Shown piece after piece: positions 21,948 through 28,059 of a stretch of DNA of 28,059 nucleotides. A program made the position numbers and the translations under genes. The notes beneath the pieces were generated by a model. The model searched no databases and had not been told where the DNA came from. It saw nothing but the letters and a program-made list of their open reading frames with translations. Position 1 is the first letter of the stretch; each line of letters opens with the position of its first letter. The stretch is from an uncultured Candidatus Saccharibacteria bacterium (GTDB taxonomy: Bacteria; Patescibacteria; Saccharimonadia; Saccharimonadales; 2-12-FULL-41-12): the NCBI GenBank assembly GCA_946478995.1, contig CAMLDK010000002.1, positions 1-28,059 of the forward strand, written 5' to 3'.

Positions 21948-22406
21948 TCAGGCCGGAATATTAATAAGGACGTATTTGACTATTATCTGAGCTAGGGCCA
22001 CAATTATCAGGCCGATGATAGCGTAGATTATGGTGTTCCGTGCCGATGTGACCTTGCCGGAGTCGCCTCCGGAGGTAATGAACTTGAATCCTCCTATTAT
22101 CACCATGATTACCGCCACGATACCTACGATTACCGAGAAAATGTTAATGATTTTGCCGACCAGGCTGTTGACGCTGCCCTGGGCTCCGACCGTCTCTTGA
22201 TTGCCTTGGGCATCAGTTCCGCAGTTTACCGGTTTGTCCGGTGTACCTGAGCTAAAGGTCAGGTTCGCGCCCTGGCAAAGTTCATCCTTGGTTTGAGCCG
22301 AAGCTACGGATAATCCGCCTACAGAGATCAAAAATGCCGCCAAAAGAGAAGTGATAGCTACGGCCAGTGTATTCTTTATAGAAAAAATTAAATTTACACT
22401 TGTCAT
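21948..22406 (-). CDS. TrbC/VirB2-like small membrane protein, copy 1
   Basis: 152 residues. A signal peptide (about 1-38, ending SVASAQ) is followed by a short external part with two cysteines (ELCQGANLTF...PVNCGTD), then two membrane helices (IINIFSVIVGIVAVIMVIIGG and IIYAIIGLIIVALAQIIVKYVL) joined by the conserved loop FKFITSGGDSGKVTSARNT. This is the arrangement of VirB2/TrbC-type pilins, whose processed form builds the pilus of type IV secretion systems. It is the last of the array. It has a Shine-Dalgarno sequence (AGAGG, 8 bases before ATG) and lies 10 bases after the next copy, so the two are cotranscribed. Confidence 0.87.
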   Translation of the reverse strand: MTSVNLIFSIKNTLAVAITSLLAAFLISVGGLSVASAQTKDELCQGANLTFSSGTPDKPVNCGTDAQGNQETVGAQGSVNSLVGKIINIFSVIVGIVAVIMVIIGGFKFITSGGDSGKVTSARNTIIYAIIGLIIVALAQIIVKYVLINIPA

Positions 22407-22416
22407 GATATTACCT

Positions 22417-22830
22417 CTAAACGCTGGTTGCTTTGCTGAGTACGAATTTGACTATAAACTGGGCAAGCGCCACTATGATCAGGCCGATTATCGCATAAAG
22501 TATGGTGTTCCGTGCCGATGTAACCTTGCCGGAGTCGCCGCCGGAGGTGATATAGCGGAAGCCGCCATAAACTATCATGATCACGGCGATGATACCGACG
22601 ACCACTGAGAAAATGTTGATGATCGTAGCGATCAGATCATTGACTTGGGTTTCAGACGTGCTGAAACTTGAACATTGCGTGCTGCTGCCAAATTTAAGTT
22701 CGGCTCCCTGACAAGTGCTGTTTTGTATATCAGGCGTAGTCTGAGCCAGGGCCATGCCCGTTCCCATAGACAAAGCCAAAAATACACTGGCCGCTGCTAC
22801 GGCTAATTGTTTTTTTATTTTCTTTAACAT
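22417..22830 (-). CDS. TrbC/VirB2-like small membrane protein, copy 2
   Basis: 137 residues with a clear signal peptide (LKKIKKQLAVAAASVFLALS, cleavage likely after ALA at about 29), a cysteine pair (STCQGAELKF...TQCSSFS), and the two-helix core IINIFSVVVGIIAVIMIVYGG / RYITSGGDSGKVTSARNT / ILYAIIGLIIVALAQFIVKFVL. It is the closest relative of copies 1 and 3: it shares a 40-base identical block with copy 3 and a 39-base block with one mismatch with copy 1. AAGGAT precedes the ATG by 7 bases. A promoter of its own lies in the gap before it. Confidence 0.87.
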   Translation of the reverse strand: MLKKIKKQLAVAAASVFLALSMGTGMALAQTTPDIQNSTCQGAELKFGSSTQCSSFSTSETQVNDLIATIINIFSVVVGIIAVIMIVYGGFRYITSGGDSGKVTSARNTILYAIIGLIIVALAQFIVKFVLSKATSV

Positions 22831-22875
22831 TTTTATATCCTTTTTAGTTTCTAATTAGCTAAAACGCTCAAGGTT

Positions 22876-22903
22876 ATTATACATCTAAATTATCCACTGG
22901 CAA
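22876..22903 (-). promoter_or_regulatory. Internal promoter before pilin-like copies 2 and 1
   Basis: On the minus strand: TTGCCA (22898-22903), 16-base spacer, perfect TATAAT (22876-22881). The -35 lies in the last codons of copy 3. The leader is about 40 bases long and contains AAAAGGAT before the ATG. Confidence 0.65.
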
Positions 22904-23375
22904 TATCTACGGCCTTACTAAGGATAAACTTGACTATGAACTGGGCAAATACCACTATGATCAGGCCGATTATCGCATAAAGTATGGTGTTTTTAGCGGA
23001 AGTGACATTGCCGGAATCCCCGCCGGATATTATATAGCGGAAGCCGCCGACTATAATCATCAGAACCGCTACTATGCCGATAATGACTGAAAAGAAATTG
23101 ATAACTTGGGAAATAATATCGTTTAATTTATCGGTGGCATCAAGTCCGCTGAAGGCACATTCGTTTTCATTGGGGTCGGTGGTAAAAAACAGATTGGCTC
23201 CAGTACAGGCGGCATTTTGTATGTCCGCCCGCTGCGGCTCGCCCTGCGATTCAGCCTCGGATCCGCCTTCCGTCGCCGCATATGATACCGAACCCATGCC
23301 TATAAACAAAAAACAGCCCAAAATTACCATAAAAAGGTAATGCATAGAATGTCTCTTTAATATACTCCAAGCCAT
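22890..23375 (-). CDS. TrbC/VirB2-like small membrane protein, copy 3
   Basis: 161 residues, with a longer polar stretch after the signal peptide (TEGGSEAESQGEPQRADIQ) than its neighbours. The cysteine pair is AACTGANLFF...NECAFSG; the core is VINFFSVIIGIVAVLMIIVGG / RYIISGGDSGNVTSAKNT / ILYAIIGLIIVVFAQFIVKFIL. ATG 23375 follows an extended -10 (TGGTATAAT) by 11 bases, so this copy has its own promoter and a very short leader. An in-frame ATG at 23345 (MHYLFMVILG) is an alternative start that would still leave a signal peptide. Confidence 0.86.
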   Translation of the reverse strand: MAWSILKRHSMHYLFMVILGCFLFIGMGSVSYAATEGGSEAESQGEPQRADIQNAACTGANLFFTTDPNENECAFSGLDATDKLNDIISQVINFFSVIIGIVAVLMIIVGGFRYIISGGDSGNVTSAKNTILYAIIGLIIVVFAQFIVKFILSKAVDIASG

Positions 23376-23386
23376 AAGTACAGTAG

Positions 23387-23392
23387 ATTATA
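23387..23392 (-). promoter_or_regulatory. Extended -10 before pilin-like copy 3
   Basis: TGGTATAAT on the minus strand (hexamer at 23387-23392), 11 bases before the ATG at 23375. No clear -35; the TG extension may compensate. Confidence 0.55.
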
Positions 23393-23425
23393 CCACCGAA
23401 GTAAGTAAAGAGACAGTTGGCAGGC

Positions 23426-23827
23426 CTAGACCCTGTTGAGTACGAACTTGACTATGATCTGGGCAAAAGCGACTAATATCAGGCCGACGAGGGCGTATAT
23501 GATCGTATTTCGGGCGGTCGTAACTTTGCCGGAATCTCCATCGGATAAGACAAAACGCATGCCGCCGATGATTATCATGATGACCGCCATGATACCTACT
23601 ACTATGGATACCAGGTTGATGCCGTCTTCGATCGTCTTACCAAGACGCCCCTGAGCCCCGGCATCACAACCGCCGCCGCTGTCTAGCTGGACGCCGGCAC
23701 AGGCCTGCTCTTTTGTCGCGTCAAACGGCCCGGCGGATGCGCTAGGCGCCGCGAACACCATGTTAAACCCGCTTACGATAGCCAGCGCCGTGAGCAGGTA
23801 TTTTATTTGGCTGATAAATTTTTTCAT
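23426..23827 (-). CDS. TrbC/VirB2-like small membrane protein, copy 4
   Basis: 133 residues: signal peptide (KKFISQIKYLLTALAIVSGF to about residue 31), cysteine pair QACAGVQLDSGGGCD with only 9 residues between, and the core GINLVSIVVGIMAVIMIIIGG / MRFVLSDGDSGKVTTARNT / IIYALVGLILVAFAQIIVKFVL. AGAGGATATAAAA before the ATG is a Shine-Dalgarno sequence, and TATAAT (23850-23855 on the minus strand) at the end of copy 5 may add transcription. It is somewhat more diverged than copies 1-3 but plainly from the same duplication series. Confidence 0.87.
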   Translation of the reverse strand: MKKFISQIKYLLTALAIVSGFNMVFAAPSASAGPFDATKEQACAGVQLDSGGGCDAGAQGRLGKTIEDGINLVSIVVGIMAVIMIIIGGMRFVLSDGDSGKVTTARNTIIYALVGLILVAFAQIIVKFVLNRV

Positions 23828-23850
23828 TTTTATATCCTCTTTAAGCTAAA

Positions 23851-24246
23851 TTATACCGTAATATTATTTAATACCACCCGTACTAAAAGTTGGGCCGCCG
23901 TAGCTAAAATCAAGCCGACTACGGCATATATGATCAGTTCTCTCGCATTGTTGGCTTCCTCGGGGTTGCTGCCTGAGGTTATATATTTGATGCCTGCCAT
24001 GATAAATCCGAGCACGGCAGCTATGCCTACTACCACCGAAAGCAGGTTGACGGCTATGGTGATAACGCCTCCCGGACCGTATAGAGGGTTGCTATTCGCG
24101 CCTGCCTCGGCGTCTTTGCAAACAGACGACTGGTCGCCGCTATGCTCGCAAACGTTGTTAAAAAGCGGCAAGGCTGAAGCTGACTGGAAAATTACCAGGG
24201 AAAAGCTCAGCGAAAGCAAAGTTATAGCAAGTATTTTTAATCTCAT
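23851..24246 (-). CDS. TrbC/VirB2-like small membrane protein, copy 5
   Basis: 131 residues. Signal peptide to about residue 25 (IFQSASA), cysteine pair NNVCEHSGDQSSVCKD, then VNLLSVVVGIAAVLGFIMAG / KYITSGSNPEEANNAREL / IIYAVVGLILATAAQLLVRVVL. The loop has lost the SGGDSGKVT consensus of copies 1-4 but keeps Y-TSG. Its start overlaps the stop of the preceding gene (24243) in an ATGA junction, so it is translationally coupled to copy 6. Confidence 0.85.
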   Translation of the reverse strand: MRLKILAITLLSLSFSLVIFQSASALPLFNNVCEHSGDQSSVCKDAEAGANSNPLYGPGGVITIAVNLLSVVVGIAAVLGFIMAGIKYITSGSNPEEANNARELIIYAVVGLILATAAQLLVRVVLNNITV

Positions 24247-24584
24247 AATCTACCTACGACAGTTAATATTATCGTTTCCGCGCTCAGAGCGATAACCAGC
24301 CCGATCAAAGAATAGATGATATTGCGCCGCGAGCGGGCAATCTTATCCTTGTCGGAAAATGCCGTTACGTAATTAAGGGCGGCGATCATCAGCGAAATCA
24401 GCGCGACGGCGGCGATCACGGCGAAAACAACGGCCAGCCCCCTCTGCACAGTGTTGCCGTCCGCCATGACCTGGGGTAAATTCGTCAGACAATGCCCTTT
24501 GGCCTCAGGGTTAAAGACATCGCTTTGGCCGGCGGCACAATTTTGAACCTTGTCGAATTGTGCGAATATCCTGCTGTCAATCAT
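24243..24584 (-). CDS. TrbC/VirB2-like small membrane protein, copy 6 (no signal peptide)
   Basis: 113 residues, starting MIDSRIFAQFDKVQNCAAGQ without a hydrophobic signal peptide. Cysteines occur at QNC and GHC about 16 residues apart. The core is GLAVVFAVIAAVALISLMIAA / LNYVTAFSDKDKIARSRRN / IIYSLIGLVIALSAETIILTVV, recognisably the same two-helix hairpin, but the loop is more basic. ATGA overlaps on both sides couple it to copies 5 and 7. Without a signal peptide the N-terminus could be translocated by the helices themselves. Confidence 0.82.
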   Translation of the reverse strand: MIDSRIFAQFDKVQNCAAGQSDVFNPEAKGHCLTNLPQVMADGNTVQRGLAVVFAVIAAVALISLMIAALNYVTAFSDKDKIARSRRNIIYSLIGLVIALSAETIILTVVGRL

Positions 24585-24973
24585 GGCTGGCCGAACCTTC
24601 CTCCGATAAAGGCCACTATCGCCGTAGCCGTCAAAGCTATAATCAAACCGGTTATAGCGTCTATCAGGGTGTTTTTCGCGGTGGCGGCTTTGTCGGTGTT
24701 TCCCCTGGACTCGCTATATTTTAGTCCGGCATAAATCACATAGGCTATGGCTATTAAGACCGCCAACCTGGTCAGTATTTCTATAGCCGCAAGGCCGATA
24801 AGCCAAAGGTCGTTGATGCCGTGGAGCTGGGGAACACAGGCGACATCTACTTTGCCGTCGGGTGTATTCACCTGTTGGTGCACTTCAAGGTATTTATACC
24901 AAGGCGGCAAGCCTAGGAAGTAATTCTTACAGCTATCATCTGCCGCAAATATGGATAGTAAGTTTTGTATCAT
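24581..24973 (-). CDS. TrbC/VirB2-like small membrane protein, copy 7 (no signal peptide)
   Basis: 130 residues. The N-terminal 55 residues are hydrophilic and contain a widely spaced cysteine pair (DDSCKNYF and DVACVPQ). The core is AAIEILTRLAVLIAIAYVIYAG / KYSESRGNTDKAATAKNT / LIDAITGLIIALTATAIVAFIG. The loop keeps the 'Y-S-G-xxKAxTAKNTL' pattern of TrbC-like proteins in minimal-genome bacteria. It has no classical signal peptide. The start overlaps the stop of the long copy 8 in an ATGA junction. Confidence 0.83.
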   Translation of the reverse strand: MIQNLLSIFAADDSCKNYFLGLPPWYKYLEVHQQVNTPDGKVDVACVPQLHGINDLWLIGLAAIEILTRLAVLIAIAYVIYAGLKYSESRGNTDKAATAKNTLIDAITGLIIALTATAIVAFIGGRFGQP

Positions 24974-26034
24974 AGCAGCCTCGTTATTAATTCTAGATTA
25001 ATCCATGTTCCGGGCGAAAAGATTCCGCCGGGGACCAAATACTGGAACAAGGAGAAGGCGAAGATATAGACTAACAGGCCGATTATGGCCGAACGGATGC
25101 GTTTCTTCGCTTTCGTAGTGACCTCGGCGTTGCCTTCGGAAGCCGTATATTGGATACCCGCGCCTATTACGGCTATGACTACGGCTATTCCCACTCCCAC
25201 GGATAAGAACCTGAGAACCGCGAAAGCCAAGTCCTCAATCGGGTTAAGTCCTTTGGGGCCTTTTTCACCTACGCAGCCGAAGTTGAACTTGGTGTAATAA
25301 TTGTCGTCGCTAAGAGGGCCGCTGGTGCCGTTGTTTTCCGTACGGATATTGCCGCAGAGGTACTTGCCTTTGTATTTGTTTTCCTCTTCTTTTTTCTTCT
25401 TGGCTTCTTCTTTATCGGCCTGTTTCTTCTTATGCTTTTGGATTGTCTCTTTTTTGCAGTCTTGCTTGTCCTTAGGCTTATCTTCCTTATTACATGCTCT
25501 GTATTCTTTTTTGCAGTCTTTGCGGTCTTGAGCGTCTTTTATGCCGTTACATTCAGTTATCGGCGGCGGTTTGTCCGGATCCGGCTTGGGTTTAGGTTTA
25601 GGCTTGGGTTTATCGGGTTTGCTGTCTCCGCTTTGCTTCAGCATAGCCTGGGCCTTGGTCGCGCTCTCCGCGTAGGCTCCGCAAGGACTCTTGCCTGAAG
25701 TAGTCCACGGAGTCGTTGGAACCGAACATTTTGATTGTATAGCCTGGTTTATCGCATTCTGTGAAGTCGCATAGTATACAAATGGTCCGGCATCGGTGTA
25801 AGTTTTTATGCAATCGTCATACCAGGCCTCCCGGAATGGGCTGTCTACCTTATTAACCTCTGCGCAATAACTCTTTGCCCCTTTCGATACCTTGTTCATA
25901 AAGGTGCTGTAGTCCATCTTTGCTAAGGCTGTCTGGCTGAACAGGGCGCCTACCAATACAAGTAATGCCGGATACAACACTGCCGACAGATAATTTTTAG
26001 TGGTTATGTTTGTCAGTTTGTATTTTATTCTCAT
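24970..26034 (-). CDS. Long TrbC-like protein with Lys-Pro repeat and Cys-rich domain, copy 8
   Basis: 354 residues. A signal peptide (to about residue 38, FSQTALA) is followed by a region with several cysteines (SYCAEV, WYDDCIK, KCSVP, SPCGAY), then a Lys-Pro ladder (KPDKPKPKPKPKPDPDKPPP, about 138-157), then three more cysteines in a charged segment (TECNGIKDAQDRKDCKKEYRACN, DCKKE). A Lys/Glu coiled stretch comes next, and finally the TrbC-type hairpin AFAVLRFLSVGVGIAVVIAVIGAG / QYTASEGNAEVTTKAKKR / IRSAIIGLLVYIFAFSLFQYLV. The Lys-Pro ladder may span the cell wall and display the Cys-rich part outside. It is the first gene of a four-gene coupled set (copies 8-7-6-5). Confidence 0.85.
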   Translation of the reverse strand: MRIKYKLTNITTKNYLSAVLYPALLVLVGALFSQTALAKMDYSTFMNKVSKGAKSYCAEVNKVDSPFREAWYDDCIKTYTDAGPFVYYATSQNAINQAIQSKCSVPTTPWTTSGKSPCGAYAESATKAQAMLKQSGDSKPDKPKPKPKPKPDPDKPPPITECNGIKDAQDRKDCKKEYRACNKEDKPKDKQDCKKETIQKHKKKQADKEEAKKKKEEENKYKGKYLCGNIRTENNGTSGPLSDDNYYTKFNFGCVGEKGPKGLNPIEDLAFAVLRFLSVGVGIAVVIAVIGAGIQYTASEGNAEVTTKAKKRIRSAIIGLLVYIFAFSLFQYLVPGGIFSPGTWINLELITRLL

Positions 26035-26090
26035 TTTTCTCTAATAATTGTCCGTTAAAACATGGTTTTTAGCAATTTGTATAAATTTAG

Positions 26091-26639
26091 TCAGGATGGA
26101 ATTATCACCTCTTCTCGGTTCCTAAATACATCTGACAATTCGCCCTGGCAGTCGTAATCATCCGGGTAATCCATGACGTATTGCACGGCGGAAGCTAAAT
26201 CTACGGTGTTATCAAAATCACAAATCATCTTCTTGCCTTGGGCTTCGGGCGTATACTTGCTAGTTATATATTCCATCTCGACCGAACAGCCTATCTCTCC
26301 AAAACCCTGGATCTTGTATTTGACGCTGCTGATGTCGGCCGCATTATATGTATACTCGGCCGGGGTGCATTGCTGGAAGTTCGTTTCAAAACAATCTTTA
26401 TCCGTACAGGTTACTACGTCAGGCAGGGGTTGAGCCTTTTGCTTGTTCTGGTCCGGCGGTTGGGCAAAGATGATAACAGCCGCGATTATCATCAATACAC
26501 CCAATCCAAGCCCGGCTAATATGATTATTTTTCGCTGTTTGTTTGGTTTTTTACCGGGATCAAGGTATTGCTGGTATCCGCTGATATTTTCTGTTTCTGG
26601 CTGATGAATCCCCGGATCGTTTTGCGAGGAGTTGTCCAT
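26091..26639 (-). CDS. Single-span membrane protein beside the pilin-like array
   Basis: 182 residues. A polar, Pro/Gln-rich N-terminus of about 35 residues, one membrane span (IIILAGLGLGVLMIIAAVIIFA, about 38-59), and an external domain with six cysteines (VTCTDKDCFETNFQQCTP, IGCSVEM, MICDFD, YDCQGEL), probably three disulfides. The family is not recognised. It lies 56 bases upstream of the pilin-like operon and in the same orientation, with its own TATAAT (26664-26669). The external Cys-rich domain and the location suggest an accessory envelope part of the same system, by position only. Confidence 0.75.
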   Translation of the reverse strand: MDNSSQNDPGIHQPETENISGYQQYLDPGKKPNKQRKIIILAGLGLGVLMIIAAVIIFAQPPDQNKQKAQPLPDVVTCTDKDCFETNFQQCTPAEYTYNAADISSVKYKIQGFGEIGCSVEMEYITSKYTPEAQGKKMICDFDNTVDLASAVQYVMDYPDDYDCQGELSDVFRNREEVIIPS

Positions 26640-26663
26640 TCTCTAAGCTTAATCGGTTTTTAG

Positions 26664-26669
26664 ATTATA
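26664..26669 (-). promoter_or_regulatory. -10 box of the single-span protein gene
   Basis: TATAAT on the minus strand at 26664-26669, preceded by TGTA. The ATG is 24 bases further on. The -35 is weak. Confidence 0.5.
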
Positions 26670-26724
26670 TACAAATCCCGGGGTGTATACTTATTAACAT
26701 AAGTGTTTTATTATAAACATAAGA

Positions 26725-26742
26725 TATTAAACGCGTTTAATA
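26725..26742. promoter_or_regulatory. Perfect 18-base palindrome before the TrbL locus
   Basis: TATTAAACGCGTTTAATA is its own reverse complement and ends 2 bases before the ATG at 26745. A possible -10 (TATAAA, 26712-26717) places the transcription start at about 26724, so the palindrome would cover the first transcribed bases. It looks like an operator for an unknown dimeric regulator. Confidence 0.6.
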
Positions 26743-26744
26743 AC

Positions 26745-27398
26745 ATGGGCAAAATAAAAATAACAAAATTAAAGCGTCTCGGCAGCCTGTTTCAAAAAGA
26801 CTGGGCGGTTATTTTTGCAGCGGCGTTAGTGTTAAGCCTTTCCAGTATTATGTCATTCCAAGTACCTGCTGTTTACGCCCAAGAGGGAGGTGATTCCGCC
26901 GCGACAAAAGCCAAGAATCACTGCCAGGATAAACACACCAGTAACGAGGCCAAGAGAAAAGCCTGCGTCAAAGGTTTCACGGCCGGATACAACGGGGGAA
27001 ACAAGGCTGACGCTTGCAAATCCTATAGAGGGGGCGTGAAGGATGCTTGTAATTCAGGTTTCGATGCCGGAAAGAACGCGAAAGATGCCGATAGCGCCCC
27101 GCCGCCTGACGAGGGAGCCGCCGGAGCAGCCGAAGGCCAGGGTACGGAAGAGATAAAGTGCGAAGCTTCTATCTTTTCAATCTCCTGGATAATCTGCGCC
27201 GCCATTGAGTTCGGCGCGAACTTTACCAATTGGTTTTTCAACTCTTTTTTAAGACCGCTTCTTGAGGAAGTACCGGTAAGTCTCGATCCGGCCGAAGGCA
27301 GCTTCCAGGCCTGGCAGGGCTTCAGGCTGCTGGCTAACATCATGCTGGTGGCTTCCATGCTGGCTATAGTTTACGCGCAGGCAAGGGGCGACCAATGA
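26745..27398 (+). CDS. Secreted Cys-rich protein with TrbL/VirB6-like C-terminus
   Basis: 217 residues from ATG 26745; an upstream GTG in frame (26703) would include the palindrome and is not preferred. A signal peptide (about 1-45) ends PAVYAQE. Next comes a small Cys-rich part with two related units, KACVKGFTAGYNGGNKADAC and DACNSGFDAGKNAKDA, then a Pro/Gly/Ala linker. The C-terminal 75 residues have two hydrophobic segments: SISWIICAAIEFGANFTNWF, then FQAWQGFRLLANIMLVASMLAIVYAQARGDQ. The last resembles the 'W-FR-iAN-l-v-a-l-iiysQ' segment found in the middle of TrbL/VirB6-like proteins of minimal-genome bacteria. The stop overlaps the next start (ATGA), so this may be the first half of a protein that is continuous in relatives. 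Confidence 0.82.
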   Translation: MGKIKITKLKRLGSLFQKDWAVIFAAALVLSLSSIMSFQVPAVYAQEGGDSAATKAKNHCQDKHTSNEAKRKACVKGFTAGYNGGNKADACKSYRGGVKDACNSGFDAGKNAKDADSAPPPDEGAAGAAEGQGTEEIKCEASIFSISWIICAAIEFGANFTNWFFNSFLRPLLEEVPVSLDPAEGSFQAWQGFRLLANIMLVASMLAIVYAQARGDQ

Positions 27399-28059
27399 AC
27401 CTAGACGCCTATACTGTCCGAAAGCTGGCTCCGAAACTGCTTATCGCCGTGGTCGCAGTGAACATTTCCATCTACCTTTGCGTAGCTGCCATAGATATAA
27501 CCAATGTGTTCGGCCGGGGCCTCAACCAGCTTATAACCGCCCCTTTCCACCAGGCGGCGGAAGACAAATTCCAGCTGGATACGCTGCAGAGCGGCGATGA
27601 CACGCTGGTGTTTTTTGGTATTAGTATCGCGGTCGGAATCTTGTTGACGCTTTCTTTGGCCGGAGGGCAGCTGCTGCCGATGATAGCGTTAGTACTGCTC
27701 CCGATAGTCCTGGCGGTTTTAGCGATGCTGGTGACCCTGGTTATAAGAAAAGCGCTCCTGGTGATATTGACTATTGTGTCGCCTATAGCCTTTGCGCTGT
27801 GGGTGCTGCCCGGGACGGATAAATACTTCAAGCAGTGGTGGAGCTTGTTCCTCAAGACGCTCATGGTCTACCCGATAGTCGCTGCGCTTTTTGCGGTCAC
27901 TAACATCATGGCTGTCGTGACCTTCGACAGCGCGCAGGTCAGCAGGGAGGAGATAGTCGCCGCCGGCGAAGTTGATCCGGGCCAGGCCGGAGGCATCGGC
28001 GACGAAGGGGTCGGCGAAAATGCTTTGGACGCGATCATAGGCATAATCTTGGTGTTCAT
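27395..28059 (+). CDS. TrbL/VirB6-like multi-span membrane protein (partial, 3' end missing)
   Basis: The frame opens at ATG 27395 and stays open to the window edge (221 codons). It begins MNLDAYTVRKLAPKLLIAVV and continues AVNISIYLCVAAIDITNVFG, a hydrophobic block LVFFGISIAVGILLTLSLAG, LLPMIALVLLPIVLAVLAML, VTLVIRKALLVILTIVSPIAF, and ALWVLPGTDKYFKQWWSLFL followed by KTLMVYPIVAALFAVTNIMA. The segment 'RKALLvil-ivSPiAFalWvLPgTdkyFkqWWslFlK-l-vyP' is the hallmark of TrbL/VirB6-type proteins, the polytopic inner-membrane component of type IV secretion systems. After the last span an external Gly/Glu/Asp-rich loop begins. It overlaps the preceding gene by four bases. Confidence 0.85.
   Translation, partial: MNLDAYTVRKLAPKLLIAVVAVNISIYLCVAAIDITNVFGRGLNQLITAPFHQAAEDKFQLDTLQSGDDTLVFFGISIAVGILLTLSLAGGQLLPMIALVLLPIVLAVLAMLVTLVIRKALLVILTIVSPIAFALWVLPGTDKYFKQWWSLFLKTLMVYPIVAALFAVTNIMAVVTFDSAQVSREEIVAAGEVDPGQAGGIGDEGVGENALDAIIGIILVF

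Noticed and set aside
21948..26034. CRISPR or tandem DNA repeat array
   Set aside because: The repetition comes from paralogous coding sequences with diverged intervening parts, not from short regular repeats with spacers. No CRISPR-like array is seen anywhere in the window.
26703..26744. Longer N-terminus from GTG 26703 for the Cys-rich secreted protein
   Set aside because: It would translate the 18-base palindrome; the ATG at 26745 gives a normal signal peptide.

Overview
The window reads as a chromosomal segment of a Candidate Phyla Radiation (Patescibacteria) bacterium, most probably a Saccharibacteria (TM7)-like lineage. This rests on a Mur ligase without its usual first domain, a large set of tiny TrbC/VirB2-like membrane proteins beside a TrbL/VirB6-like gene, a stand-alone AAA/DUF4143 ATPase, a ComF homologue, and very compact spacing with many overlapping stops and ATGA start/stop overlaps. 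TGA is used as an ordinary stop (murE-like gene, TrbL gene), which argues against the recoded Gracilibacteria/Absconditabacteria. The phylum call is inference; nothing in the window is a phylogenetic marker I could align.

Layout. 1-1573: the 3' tail of folP (+) runs into a convergent gene for a lone PEP-synthase-type ATP-binding domain. 1574-3830: a two-gene trp operon (-) in which trpB carries a TrpR-type DNA-binding repressor domain at its N-terminus, followed by trpA; a near-perfect match to the E. coli trp operator sits on its promoter. 3863-5781: an AAA ATPase (-) and a divergent secreted SH3b-like protein (+). 5787-7901: groES-groEL (-) under a CIRCE element. 7898-9752: a Mur ligase and an unknown acidic protein (-). 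9842-14009: tsaD and valS (+), with an unusual insertion in tsaD and a highly structured 166-base leader before valS. 14006-17201: an XRE-HAD fusion (-), a 56-residue membrane protein (-), a membrane protein and aroB (+). 17250-20467: three tRNA-Ser genes and one tRNA-Arg, interleaved with an anchored trypsin-like protease and a small membrane protein. 20603-21921: comF (-) and an Hsp20 (+). 21948-26639: eight consecutive genes (-), seven short TrbC/VirB2-like proteins and one long one, preceded by a single-span protein. 26745-28059: a secreted Cys-rich protein overlapping a TrbL/VirB6-like gene that runs off the window.

How it works together. The trp block looks self-contained: one polypeptide would make tryptophan from indole plus serine and, when tryptophan is bound, shut its own promoter. 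This resembles the trpRBA operon of Chlamydia trachomatis in content, but here sensor and enzyme are fused. The right-hand 6 kb is part of a type IV secretion or DNA-uptake-like envelope machine with a diversified set of small subunits; comF nearby would fit DNA uptake.

A genome-scale signal also emerges. For at least six genes the -10 hexamer lies only 7-8 bases before the ATG, so their mRNAs should be leaderless, while groES, groEL, hsp20 and several pilin-like genes have Shine-Dalgarno sequences. This signal was also used to choose several starts. All calls come from reading the sequence by eye; no database search was run.
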